From positions 33,728,001 through 33,792,000 of the forward strand of contig NC_077222.1 of the NCBI RefSeq assembly GCF_024763615.1: a stretch of DNA of 64,000 nt, given 5' to 3'. Origin of the DNA: Phlebotomus papatasi (lineage: Eukaryota > Arthropoda > Insecta > Diptera > Psychodidae). Below the pieces are notes generated by a model that saw nothing but the letters and a program-made list of their open reading frames with translations, was not told the origin of the DNA and did no database searches. Made by a program: the position numbers and the translations under genes. This document shows positions 12,449-23,520 of this stretch, one piece after another (positions within the stretch are counted from its first letter, which is position 1; each line of letters opens with the position of its first letter).

Positions 12449-13987
12449 GTAAAGTGAAATTGTTTGTGTTAAATTTTTTTCTTACGATTTTATTTTCTCG
12501 AAAAAACCAAAAAAAAAAAAGAGAAAAAGACAAATATTTCTCAATGTGATGGATAAATTCTCTTATTTGCCATTAAACCGGATTCTGAAGTGTTGTAAAT
12601 CTCATTAACTTCATCTCTTATTTTTATTTTATCTTATTTTTCTTTTAATTTAATTTTCTCATGTCGTTTCTCTCTCTTTCACTCGTACTCTTGCTTATCT
12701 GGTCTGACTCACTCCAATTTACAAAGGAAAATTTCTCTGAAGAATCTCCACTTCATTGGAGCCCAACAGACAATTTTTTCACCTTCATCTGGTTTTAATT
12801 TGAGCTCTTGTTGCGTCGATTTTTTTTTATTTATGTTCTCTTGCGCTGGTTCGACTTTGGCTTAAACGACCTTGCAGAAAGTCATCCAGTGAAAGAGAAA
12901 GACAATCTTCAATCACTTAAATAAAATTTCATCAACAAGAGACTTCCATAACATTAAGAAAAACATGAACACTGTGAGCGAGGAAGGAAAAAGAAGCAAA
13001 GTAAAAGAAACAAAAAAAAACGAAGGGAAAAAATTGTCTGTTAAATCTGGTAACTTACAAGTAACATTCGCAATGAAATTGTCTGTTGGTAGAAAGTGTG
13101 TCGCTCCGTTTTAAAATGATCATTATTATTGTGTCTTTTGCACCACACTGAAAGTCTCTTTGCTTTTCAACAACAACAACAACAACAAAAAAAAGAACAG
13201 CGACACTCCATGCAAAAAATCAACCACAACAAGAAAAATTACACCTTCATCTTAACCCTTTAAGAAAGACAAGGAATCTAGCGAGCCGATTACTGAAAAG
13301 AACTCTTTTTTTTCTAATTTGTGCTAAATTGTCATGAATTCCAAGACCTTTTATTAGAATGCATATTTATCTAGATCGGTTCATAGATACCACCTTTAGA
13401 GAGTTTTTAACGTTTGACCTTGAAAATCCCGTAAGACGAAATTACCCAAGGTCATTATCGTTGGAAGGTGATCAACTTTTGAACACTCCTTCTCTGATAT
13501 TGGATTTTTCGCTTTTTTTCTCAATAATTCCAGTCTATTAAATTTAAGGGTGGTTGATCTACTTTCGAACAAGAAGTTAGTATTTGGAACCCTTTTTTGA
13601 GGATTCTGAAAATATTGTGATATTTGAAGACTTGTGTAATCGGAAGCTGAACACTTTTCCTTATAGACGAAACTCTTCCTAGACAACTTCCAAAAGACAT
13701 CCAAAAGCAAAAAAAGATCATTAGTCTTTGAAAATAGACAGATATGTCAGAAAACTTCAGGAAGAATCTAATTTTGATGCACATTTTTCAAGAAATGTAA
13801 TTTTGAGTTTTAGCAGAAATTTTTTAAGACTAAAAAATCTATAGAGATTTCGAAATTGATTTAAATGAAAAATACATGTGCAAGAGCCTATTACTGTGTA
13901 TGATCCGGTGCTCTACAAAGAATTTTCATAATTTGCATTTATTTTCAATTTGAAAAATTCTTAAAATCCTACCCGATCGACCAATTA
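12449..13987. other. Non-coding DNA with CAA and poly-A tracts
   Basis: Includes a CAACAACAACAACAAC tract near 13170 and an isolated CTTAACCCTTTAAGAAAGAC at about 13251, which looks like one end of the TTAACCC MITE without a partner. No exon was recognised. Confidence 0.3.
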
Positions 13988-14200
13988 GTAGGGGAAGTCT
14001 TTTAGGTTTCGCACATACTCTGGCTTCAAATATCCGATATTTTTCCTATATTCCATTAATGAATTGGATATAGCAGTTATAACTAGTCTAAAGTAATACA
14101 TTTCCTGAAATAAAAATAGGTCAGGTTCGGCAAAGGAATATGGGAAAAATATAAAGTGTTTGAAACCAGAGTCTGTGCGAAGTCTATAAGACCTCTCCTA
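13988..14200. mobile_element. TAGGGGA-ended MITE with TCGCACATACTCTGG arms
   Basis: Left TAGGGGAAGTCTTTTAGG, then TTCGCACATACTCTGG. Right, in complement, TAGGAGAGGTCTTATAGA, then TTCGCACAGACTCTGG. The arms are about 70 bases with some divergence and the interior is short. Confidence 0.65.
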
Positions 14201-15277
14201 CTCTAAATACGTTTTTAGATAAAATTAGTTAAAGTGGATATAATAGTTAGATAAAAGTAGAAATATACAATTCAAAAAATATAAATAAATTATTTCATTA
14301 AAATTTTGAGTTTATAAAAATAACAATGATTTATTCAAACTACTTTATATTAGGTGAGTTTTCACTCCATACAATTCGTCCCCCGCCAACTTGGCATTGA
14401 TGACAAGTCTTCACGGCAAAATGACAGATTTTCTTTCATATGTCAGCGTACCAAGACATGCGTAAAGCCATGGGGATGTAGAGTAATGTTCTTGAAAAGG
14501 AAATGCTTATAGCCATATAGCTCTCAGCGACTTTTACGATCTGTTGATCATACGAATTGTTTCTGGCAAGTTGGCCTTTTTATATGGAGCTATTTGAAGC
14601 CAATTCCTAAATTGATCTCGGACTCAGCTCACAGTGCTCCAAGGAAAAAATTTATTTAAACAAAAATTTAGTATAGTTATCCCTCCATACGAAAAGGTAT
14701 CTTATAATACGGAAAAACTTCTCACTTTTTAAATATTTAGCATAACGATCACGAGTGCAGAAAAATTCCCATACTCATTTGTATGTGAAAGTAAGAAATT
14801 GGCTTCGACTTTGAAGGCCACTCGCCGGGGACTAGTTTCTATACTAAAATTTAGACACCAAGAAGAATTTCTATAAATAGTAAAAACTATAAAAAAATAC
14901 TGTTTTTGAGACAAATTAAGGTATATTAGTCCAATAGAGAGACATAATTTCTAAGATCTCTAAAATCGATCAATGATTTTATAGAACTTCAAAATCTACC
15001 TTCGGGATTCCAAGAATTTTAACATTTTAAAATAGTTATAAAAAATACCACAAGATTTTTTTTTTTCAAGAAAAAAGATATGGGGTTGTTACTGATGGAT
15101 CGTATTATCCGATTTAACAAGAATTTTAATGAATCCAGGCCTGATTTACATCCTTTTCTTATCAATTTTATTTAGTAGATATAATTTTACTATTTTAATT
15201 CCAAGAAACAAGAATGGAAAAGTAATCTTCGTTATTTATAAAAACAAAGGAATTTTCTATCAATATTTTTCATAATT
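14201..15277. other. AT-rich non-coding DNA
   Basis: 14395-14590 contains a weak inverted pair (CCAACTTGGCATTG against GGCAAGTTGGCC) with no clear ends. Nothing else was recognised. Confidence 0.25.
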
Positions 15278-15460
15278 AGGGTAAGACGGGGTAATTCGGG
15301 GAATTATGAATCATGTCTATTTTAGAATTTTGAGATTTTCTCACTGTATCAGATGGCCAAAGAGGGACAACAAAAAAGTACGAGACTTTACATTCGAGAA
15401 TACTTCTTCCTTGTTTTTTTTTCTAATTAGACATGATTCCAAATTATCCCATCTTACCTT
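15278..15460. mobile_element. GGTAAGAYGGGGTAATTCGG MITE, complete copy
   Basis: Left GGTAAGACGGGGTAATTCGG with GAATCATGTCTA inside. Right, in complement, GGTAAGATGGGATAATTTGG with GAATCATGTCTA. About 183 bases. A truncated copy lies at 5605-5745. Confidence 0.65.
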
Positions 15461-17234
15461 GCCTCATCGTAATTTTTCTCAAAATTAATGCAGTTATAGT
15501 AATTATATAAACTGGATTAATACTTTCTTTTAAATTTTAATGTTTAAATTGAATATTCGTACAGAAACACATAATTTGATTAGTAGTATAAAAGAATAAT
15601 TTTTTATGCCTCATATTCAATTCATTCATCCTTAAATAATCCCAGTATTTCAGAAAATAGGAATATTTACAATCGGAAATTTAGAATACATTTAATTTCA
15701 ATTACTTTAACTTTGCAGCAATTATTAGGGAATTAAGTAAATGATTTTTGTCATTTGTCAAAATAGTTCGCGCTAAAATTTTTTAGATTTTTAGTCAAAA
15801 TTTCTCAATCGTTATATACTCGTACTTAGAATTTCTGAAGGAAAATTATGCACTATTATTCATTCCTTCTTAAGGGGTTACCCACCCTAATAGCGCCAGT
15901 CGATATACAAACATCCGGAAATTTTAATGATTTTCCTCAAAATAAAAAAAAAAAACGGAAAAGCCTTCCTCATCATCTCTTTTCAACCAATATATTTTAT
16001 ACTTTTTCTCGCGCATTCATTGTTCTCTCCCATAATCTTCAATTGCGGTTGTCTATTGTGAAAAATTGCCCGAGAAAGAATTTCACTATTTCCACGGAAC
16101 AAACACTCAAGCCCCCCAAGTTTTCGAAATGAAATATATCAAAGAAAAAAAATCACTAACTCTCAATGAAAAATATAAAAGAAAAAGAAATTAGAATAGG
16201 AGGTGGTGTGAATTGAATCTCACCTTTTCTTGCATATAACTTCTTCTTCAACTTTGCCTGAAAAAGCATCTTTCTCCTTGTTCATCTCACCTGGGGCACC
16301 TTCTTTCTTCAGGCGCAATTGTTTGTTAAAAAAAAATATATATATGTAAAATAAAAAGTGAACGAGCGAGAGAGAAAGAAGGAAAACAAGATATTGTTAT
16401 TTTTGCCATCCATGGTGAAATGGTGAGTGTGATGTTCATTGTTTGATCTTAGCCCAAAGCATTGATGAAAAAATAAATAATAATGCCAAAGATGAGGCAT
16501 ATATTGACTGATCTCAGCAGAGATTTATCTCCGCGTCATATACTGAAAGAATTAATCAGTGAGACACGAAAGAGGCTCAATTTCCGCGTTTCCGGATGAC
16601 TCAAACTTCCGTATTGAGCTTCTAGGAAACCCCTCAACTTATGGAAGCTTGTTTTGAAAGTTGTGAGGATATACCGGATATTTACTACCTATAGAGATAT
16701 GTGGTGCAGTTTTAGTATTAAAAAGGGGTTATTCATCTTATGAAGAGAAATGCAACATGCAGTATTCAATTCACAACTTTTGTAAACATTCTTAATTTAT
16801 TATATAAATTATTTAATTGAAATTTTTAATAAAAGAATACTACAATAAAAATTGAGAGACTTTTCGATTTGTAAAATGAGATATACTCCAAGTTTATACT
16901 TTTATTTTTCTATTTTACTTAAATCATGTTGTAGATAACAATCAAAACCAGAAGCCTGCTTCAGAATTTAACCTCACCAATTAACCTTCCTAATGATTTT
17001 CTCCATTTCTCTTTTCTCAAAAAAGTAAATAAAAAGTTATAAGATTACCACAATAATCAAAGAATTAATGCATTTAAACTATTTTCAGTTATTTAAGACA
17101 TATTTCAAGAGTTGCGATATTCTTCTGGCAAGTATTAGTTTTAACTTAAACAATACGAAAAGAAATATAAAAAAAAGTAATAGCAAAATGAGGTAAAAAA
17201 GTTATTATCAAGTTTAAGCTATATAAATTAATCT
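15461..17234. other. AT-rich non-coding DNA
   Basis: A TATATATATG stretch near 16339 and purine-rich tracts around 16130-16390. Short frames only; no gene or repeat with ends was recognised. Confidence 0.25.
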
Positions 17235-17640
17235 CGGCGTTATCACACTTGCACATTAAAATTTTAATGTGATTCACATTAATTGTCGCTTGTGAGCGTC
17301 CAAATATGTTATTTGTGTCTTTGAGTCACTTAATATTTGGGGGTTTTTCTATTTATTGATAAAGAAGTGGACTTGGCCTGCAAAAATAAGTTTAAATTTA
17401 TCTAAAGCATAAATATTTTTCACATTAAAAAATTAAAGAGAAAATCGCATTAATTTTTCGCATTAATGCTATAAATCAATTTATATCAAATTTTGCGGGC
17501 CAAGTCTAGCTTTTTATCAACAAATAGATCAAATTTTGAATATAAAATGATTCAAACACACAAATTACACATTTGGACCTTCACCAGCGACAATTAATGT
17601 GAATCATATTAAATTTTAATGTGCAAGTGTGATAACACAG
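17235..17640. mobile_element. Harbinger-like MITE, TATCACACTTGCACATT family, copy 1
   Basis: Left CGGCGTTATCACACTTGCAC continuing ATTAAAATTTTAATGTG. The right end is its inverse, ending GTGCAAGTGTGATAACACAG. The arms extend through ATTAATGTGAA and ATTTGGACCT. About 406 bases. Close to the copy at 39181, whose flanks are TTA. Here the duplication has decayed. Confidence 0.75.
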
Positions 17641-17900
17641 TAAGAGAATTAAATAATTGAAAAATTCAATGATCATTAGATGAAGTAATACAAGTTGATC
17701 CAATTGATCTATAACCAAATTCAGCTCGTTATACATGTAATACTAATACTACTGCAACAACTCCAAACTTTGCATAATGATAATTCATTTTACTGTTTAT
17801 AAGGCCTTTTATCAGTTATGAAACTCAGACGTGGTACCGTGATAGCTTTATATTTTGCCGGAAAGACGCAAGCGGCTATCGTTACAGCCGTCACAGCCCT

Positions 17901-18414
17901 TTAACCCTTTAAGAACGATTGGAACACCGGTATCCCATAAAGAAAATAATTTTTCCTGACTACCTAAAGTTATTTTTTTCTTATGTCTGTACATAATTGT
18001 AAAGTAGAAGGTTGAAGGAATCTAGAATATTTTTTGCAAGTCTCTAGCTATTTGCTATGTAGTAAATATTTAAGCTAGATAGATAGATAAATAGAATTCA
18101 TAATTGATTTTATTTATTTTTTATACTTACAATTTTTTTTAAGCAAAACCCTTTTGGCAATATAAACTACAATACTCATACGTAATATTTTTCATTAAAG
18201 CGAAAAATATTATTCATTGGTATTGTCAAAAAAATTATTTAAATTTTTGGGCTATTTTTGTCCCTATCGTTCATAGAAGCACAAAATATACCGAATCAGA
18301 CTCTGTTGGACTTTCCAAGGTTAGATGTAAAACTTATCATTGATTATGTTTCTCAGTTTAATTCTTATTGTTGATTTTCATTCCGTAAAAACTGTCTCGT
18401 CGTTAAAGAGTTAA
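17901..18414. mobile_element. piggyBac-like MITE flanked by TTAA, copy 2
   Basis: TTAACCCTTTAAGAACGATT at the left and TCGTCGTTAAAGAG plus TTAA at the right. Interior of about 500 bases, AT-rich, without a transposase frame. Ends more diverged than at 8343. Confidence 0.65.
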
Positions 18415-18471
18415 CACCTTAATATGATTAATTTTTTATGTTTCAAAACATAACTCGATACATAGATACTA

Positions 18472-18724
18472 CACTGAGGGAAATCCGAAAAAGTCAAAAT
18501 AACATTTCGGAAATGTTAATTATACCCTGCAGTATTGATCCGATAACAGTGTAAATATTATGCTTTGTAGGTGTATTATGGGTTAAAGTTACCATTCTTT
18601 CATGTTAATTTTACCCTTAATAAGGTGTAAAATTAACATTAAAAAATGTTGATATATTTTTACACCTGAAAAGTGTAAGTTATGACGAAAAAAAAGTTAA
18701 TCGTAGCCTCTTTTTTTCTCAGTG
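18472..18724. mobile_element. CACTGAG...CTCAGTG MITE, copy 1 (TA-flanked)
   Basis: Ends CACTGAGGGAAA and TTTTTTTCTCAGTG, flanked by TA on both sides. Interior words CCTGCAGTATTGAT and AAGGTGTAAAATTAACATT are shared with the copy at 19150. About 253 bases. Confidence 0.7.
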
Positions 18725-18811
18725 TAGTAACACTGCGAAAAGCCATGGTGGAAATAAAAAACTTGCATCATCGCCAACCATCCTCCTTAAAGTTAAGAAG
18801 CTAGTTAAAAG

Positions 18812-18892
18812 AAATTCGCGTCTTAGCTGATGGATCCCACAGACCATTTGTCTGTGGGATCCACATATTGCGAACAACCCTAAGACGAATAT
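18812..18892. repeat. Nested hairpin: TGGATCCCACAGAC inverted repeat
   Basis: A perfect 14-base inverted repeat at 18831-18863 (TGGATCCCACAGAC, loop CATTT, then its complement). It sits inside a second pair, ATTCGCGTCTTAG against CTAAGACGAAT. It resembles the core of a small foldback element. Confidence 0.5.
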
Positions 18893-19149
18893 TTGAAAAG
18901 AATCTCTATAAGAGAGCTTAAAAATACCAAAAAAGGGATGATCCTACTTATCGATGTTCAAAAAAAGTTAAGCTCGTCAGAATGAAGGAGTATTTTTGCT
19001 TGTCCGTTAGAGGCTAATTGCCAACATCGTTTTCTTAGATAAGAAAATTCTTAAAATTTAGCAAACCGTCAAAAAACAAAACAATCATGTCTACTTGAGG
19101 GGGAAAGGTCATACGATAAATTGAATATTGGGATGATCACTGGAAGTCA

Positions 19150-19400
19150 CACTGAGAGAAACCCGAAAAAGTTAAAATAACGTTCCGGAAATGTTTATTT
19201 TACCCTGCAGTATTGATACGAAATCGGTGTAAATATTATGATTTTTAGGCATATTAGGGGTTAAAGTTACCCTTTTTCGTGTTATTTTACCCTCAAAAAG
19301 GTGTAAAATTAACATTAAATAATGTTGATATATTTTTACACCTAAAAGTGTTAAAGTTATGAGGAAAAAAAGTTAATCGCACCCTCTTTTTTTCTCAGTG
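19150..19400. mobile_element. CACTGAG...CTCAGTG MITE, copy 2
   Basis: Ends CACTGAGAGAAACCC and TTTTTTTCTCAGTG. Clearly homologous along its full length to 18472-18724, in the same orientation, 425 bases further on. Target duplication not clear. Confidence 0.7.
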
Positions 19401-19423
19401 ATATAATATACCAATTAAATTCA

Positions 19424-19844
19424 GGTTGATCCTCGAGAATATTTGGCCTGTAGAATTTAATTTATCAAATATTAGAAGATTTCTGAGACCTTTTTACGTC
19501 AATAAAATAATTTTAAATTTAAAAAAGCAGTGATTTATAAAGGTTATAGTTCAATTGGGCCATCTTGTTATATAAAACTATTCTTCTCAACGAAAATGAG
19601 TATCTATAAAAAACTGACGCAAATTTACCATTTTTTTTTTCATAAGAGTGGTAAGACGATGGTAGGCGTACAATGGTAATAAGTTTAAAATGATTGAAAT
19701 TAAACGATAGCTCACTAAATAGTGATAACTTTGTTGTTCAACGAAAATGTTTATGCCAGAAAAACAAATGAGCAATAAAATGTTAAAATTGGTCAGCAAA
19801 ATATTAAAATTTGGTTAGTAAAAAATAAATTTTGTTCAATTATT
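19424..19844. repeat. CTCGAGAATATTTGGCCTGT module and AT-rich DNA
   Basis: 19424-19462 contains CAGGTTGATCCTCGAGAATA and TTTGGCCTGTAGAATTT. Versions recur near 39082, 39815-39850 (inverted), 62405-62450 and 62535-62575 (inverted). The remainder, to 19844, shows no gene. Confidence 0.4.
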
Positions 19845-20102
19845 GCTCCGGCAGACCTTTTAAATCAGGAAAATTTCATGAAGTCGAAATTCAAATATCT
19901 GTCTTTCTCACACGTTCTGCATATGATTATCTCATTCTTTCGCATAGCAAATTCGATTGAGCTAAATTGAATTTGGAGTGATGTTTAAAAGAAGAAGAAG
20001 AATGCGAAAAAATCAGATAGTCACTTGCAAAACGTGTGAATAGGAAGAAGATTCGAATTTTGACTTTATGGTATTTTCCTGATCTAAAAGGTGTGCCGGA
20101 GC
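19845..20102. mobile_element. GCCGGAG-family palindromic MITE, copy 4
   Basis: Perfect outer ends GCTCCGGC and GCCGGAGC, with CCTTTTAAATCAGGAAAATT and its inverted partner inside. 258 bases. First of three copies in a row between 19845 and 20690. Confidence 0.75.
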
Positions 20103-20121
20103 CATGAGAAACCTAAATCGT

Positions 20122-20383
20122 TATGGCTTTAGTACACTCTTTAGATCAAGAAAATTTTATGAAATCAAAATTCATATCATTTCTTCTTAAAACGTTTTTT
20201 TTTATATTCCTTTCAGTTTTCTTGCTCTTCTTCTTATTCTTCTTTCGAACATCACAACAAATTCAATTTAGTTCATTCCAATTTAAAGTGTCAAAGAGTG
20301 GGATAGACTATAAATCTTTTGAGGAAAAAGGATGTAAATTTTTATTGTATGAAACTGCCCTAATTTGAAAGGTATGTCGTAAG
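20122..20383. mobile_element. GCCGGAG-family palindromic MITE, copy 5 (degenerate)
   Basis: Left CTTTAGATCAAGAAAATTTT and right CTAATTTGAAAGGTATGTCG mirror each other imperfectly; the terminal GCCGGAG is lost. It starts only about 20 bases after copy 4. Confidence 0.5.
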
Positions 20384-20429
20384 AAATGAAACGAATGTAA
20401 ACATGAAAGAGTTAAAATTGGTCACTGAA

Positions 20430-20690
20430 GCCTTTGGCACAACTTTTAGATCAGGAAAATTGTATGAAATCGAAATGCACATGCTTTTCCTTCTCAAATG
20501 TTTTACATAAGTCTATCTCATTCTTTCGCGCTCTTCTTCTTCTTCTCTTGAATATCACACCAAATTTGATTGAGTTCAATCTAATTTTGAGTGGGAAGGA
20601 ATGGGATGGACGATGCAAAAAGTTTGAGAGAGAAGACGTTGTGAATTTTAATTTCACGAACTTTTCCTGATCAGCTGTGCCAATGCCATA
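20430..20690. mobile_element. GCCGGAG-family palindromic MITE, copy 6
   Basis: Left GCACAACTTTTAGATCAGG; right TTTCCTGATCAGCTGTGCC. The core CTTCTTCTTCTCTTGAATAT matches the other copies. Ends partly eroded. Confidence 0.6.
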
Positions 20691-21652
20691 AAAAATCAAA
20701 ATAGTAAATAATATATTTCAATATTAGTTAGAAAAAAAAATTCCAAACTGCACAGAAATCACTTTAAACCGTTTTAAAATAGTTAAGATGATTCATAACT
20801 CCTTAATTTCTTTTTTAAAAGAATATGTCACTATTTTTGAGCATTGATAATTGGTTATTTTATTACCTTTTAATTAAATTTTTACTGGTGATAAATTTGT
20901 CATATTTCTTCCCCATTTTAGAACACAATTTACAATGTACACTAGAGCCTGTATTAATTGATTCAAAATGAATACCCTTTTAGTGACATTCTCTCGTAAA
21001 ATTCACCCACTCGATAATTCAAAAGTGCGACAGAAAGTGAAAGAAAAAACACACCCATTTCTACCTCAAATACCATCTTCATCATCTCCCAGAGATTATC
21101 TGTTCATCTCTGCCCTGGCTGAGTCTTATTTCCCAAGAGAGAGACAGAGATGATCTCTTGCGTGTTTAGAGTTTCAATAAGCAAAAATTATAATTCTTCC
21201 CAAAAATCTCTTCTTTCTTCACAAGAATTCTCCTCATATTTTCTTTTTTATATAATGCCTACACGCGATGGTAAAGAAAAATTAATTTTCTTAGAAGAGA
21301 TTCGACGGACTGTGAATAAGAATGGAAAAAAGTTCCAATGTTTTGAATTTTTCTTACATTTAAAGCAACTTCTCCCACCAACCATGGATCAATTTCTCAT
21401 TCACTGTCGAGATCAACAATCTCGTCGATCACCTCGATAGGTTGATCTTCCAGAGCAAGTCTCTCTCTTCATTGAATGACTAATTGGCCCGAGTGTCGAG
21501 TGTTGGGTTAATACATATATGTATCCATTAAAATCTTAAAGGTGCATGATAGAAGCAGACCAAGAAGCTGGTGCACAGAGTTTTTTGCTTTCTCCCCATC
21601 GATTTTTCCATCGGACACTCTGTAATTTTCCTTCTCTCTTTTTCCCAACAGC
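20691..21652. other. Non-coding DNA upstream of the leader
   Basis: No element with ends. GC content and pyrimidine content rise towards 21.4-21.65 kb, as expected near a promoter. Frames at 20968-21153 and 21150-21440 have no recognisable content. Confidence 0.25.
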
Positions 21653-22456
21653 TATAAATCTAAAATCACCCAGCCAATTGACTTTGGAACGTCTCTCGTG
21701 AGAGGAACCTGAAAGTGCTTGGGCGCACAACTGTCGAAGCACCTAGCAAAATACCCCAAGAGATTGTCAGCGAAAGTGAGAAGACCTAGTTCATCTTCGA
21801 CAGACGTTGATCTATCAATTGTTACGAAATCTTGTGGAAATCGCACCTCCCGCCCAAAAAAAAACAGCACAGCGGTCCACGTGAGTTCAGTGTTCAAATG
21901 CTCCGGGAATTTCCAAATCATCACGAGATCGCTGGTTAAAAGTGAAATTGTTCGCGGTGCTCAAAAAAAAAAAGAAAAAAAAAAACGAGCTTCAGAGCCC
22001 CTCACCTGAGGGAAATACATACATATAATACAAGACATAGCTCAACAGTTGAGCACCAGCAGCCAACAAATTGGATTATTAATAGTGTAAACAGCCAAGA
22101 AAAAAAGTGAAATTCTCTCCATCTGATTTCGAATGCAAATGCCGAAAGATTAAAAGTGAAATTCATGTGTTATTATTCCCAACGCGGAGTATACAGCACA
22201 TCGACCATTTTGGCGCGTTGTGTAGAATTTAGCAAGTGTACTCCCCATCGTGACACGTTAACCAGTGGAGCTTCCGTTTGAAAATCATTGCGACACCTGC
22301 GCAGGGAATTATGTCCAAATTGAGGTGACTTGGCTGTAGTGTCTTAACCCCTTTTTTTTTACTTTTGGAACGCGATTCCCTCCATCAACACAAAAGACCT
22401 CAACGCTAAGTGACGAACCCGCGCGGGCCCATCAAAAACCATCTGTGAGAAGCGCA
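21653..22456 (+). promoter_or_regulatory. Candidate TATA motif and 5' leader of the protease gene
   Basis: A TATAAAT lies at 21653-21659, and GC-richer sequence with the look of an insect 5' leader (repeated AAAGTGAAATT-like words) runs to the ATG. The leader carries at least three short upstream ORFs: 22133-22153, 22165-22281 and one starting at 22313. The transcription start is not defined, and an upstream non-coding exon spliced into this region is also possible. This is inferred from composition and position only. Confidence 0.3.
22165..22281 (+). other. Upstream ORF of 38 codons in the protease leader
   Basis: ATG at 22165 and TGA at 22279-22281, peptide starting MCYYSQRGVYST. It ends 175 bases before the main ATG. 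If the leader is transcribed as drawn, scanning ribosomes would meet it and the 22133 and 22313 upstream ORFs first, which could lower or regulate translation. The peptide resembles nothing I know. Confidence 0.35.
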
Positions 22457-23520
22457 ATGTTCGGACCCAATAAATGGCGCCTCCTCACAATTGTGGCGGG
22501 AATTCTACTAGCCCATGCCATTGATTCACCAGCACGACCCGCCCGGACAGAATCTCACGTGGGACTCACCCTCCATCGTGCTCAGGGCAAAAATCCCCAA
22601 CTAGTTCACAATCTCCTCGCACCACAGCAAATCTTCTCCAATGTGGACAACATACGCTTCATGGAGGTACTACAGGGAGCTGTGGGTACCCCACAGGGTT
22701 CCTTTGGTTCCTTTCGCTTCCCCCCAACTGCCACACCCCAACGCCAGGATAACGAAACCCCCGCAAATACCACAGTTGCCACCTCCAGTGAAATCCTCCA
22801 ATTGGAATATCATCATTCAAAGCCCCGTGTCGATAAATTCGACGAGGGCAATGAAGATGAACCTGAAGAGGAAACAACCACAGAATCCTCCGCCAGACGC
22901 AGCGGAATGCCAACTTACACTTCCGCTGGCCAACATTACGAAAATTTCTTCATACCCCAGGGCTACAGGGAAGATCATTTGAGCTTTGCCGAAAGTATTG
23001 GTGTCTACCAACGTCCCTTTAGTGAAGATCACCTCTCACATGACACCAGGTACACTCGTGGACTCGCATTTCCCGAAGATTTCCCCCAAACCTCTTCACC
23101 AGCCCCACAAACCTTCACCCACGAAGAAGTCACGAGATTCGGTGACGCCACAGGTGGACCCATCACGGGCCTCCTCCAGCCATCTCAACCGATGCCACAC
23201 ATCGTCCAACCACCCCAACGACCCTACGGGGACTTTGGGGGCGTTGATAAGCTCGGCATTAGGGCATTTGATGCCTCAACCTCAGCTGCCGTTAGCTACG
23301 ACAACTATCGCCATCCTCCTAGGCAGTTTTTCCCACCAAAAACTTACGTGGAATACAGTGACTACCCAGGACCACCAAAACCCAAACATTTAGCCCAACC
23401 ACCACAGTTTTGGCGCAGTCGAACGCCAAGAGTCGTCTTTCCACAAAGTGACGGAATCACTTTCCCTTCGGGCGGCGCCTCATCGACATCAAATTACGCA
23501 AATGATAACATTGTCTTCCG
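22457..23520 (+). CDS. CG8170: Protease exon 1: signal peptide and disordered N-terminal region
   Basis: Encodes residues 1-354 plus two bases of codon 355, ending TTCCG before GTGAGT. The ATG at 22457 is the first in-frame ATG; a GTG four codons earlier is not a credible eukaryotic start. Residues 1-21 form a signal peptide (MFGPNKWRLL, then a hydrophobic core ending LLAHA). The rest is low complexity, rich in Pro, Ser, Thr, Gln and Tyr, with an acidic run at 128-140 and N-glycosylation sequons at N99 and N104. There is no recognisable fold. GC content is well above the flanking DNA, which fits purifying selection on coding sequence. This single large exon makes up half of the protein. Confidence 0.93.

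Noticed and set aside
22445..22456. GTG start four codons upstream of the protease ATG
   Set aside because: Eukaryotic initiation at GTG is not expected, and the ATG at 22457 is followed directly by a normal signal peptide.
22641..23393. Open frames on both strands overlapping protease exon 1
   Set aside because: They are out-of-frame shadows of the long GC-rich coding exon.
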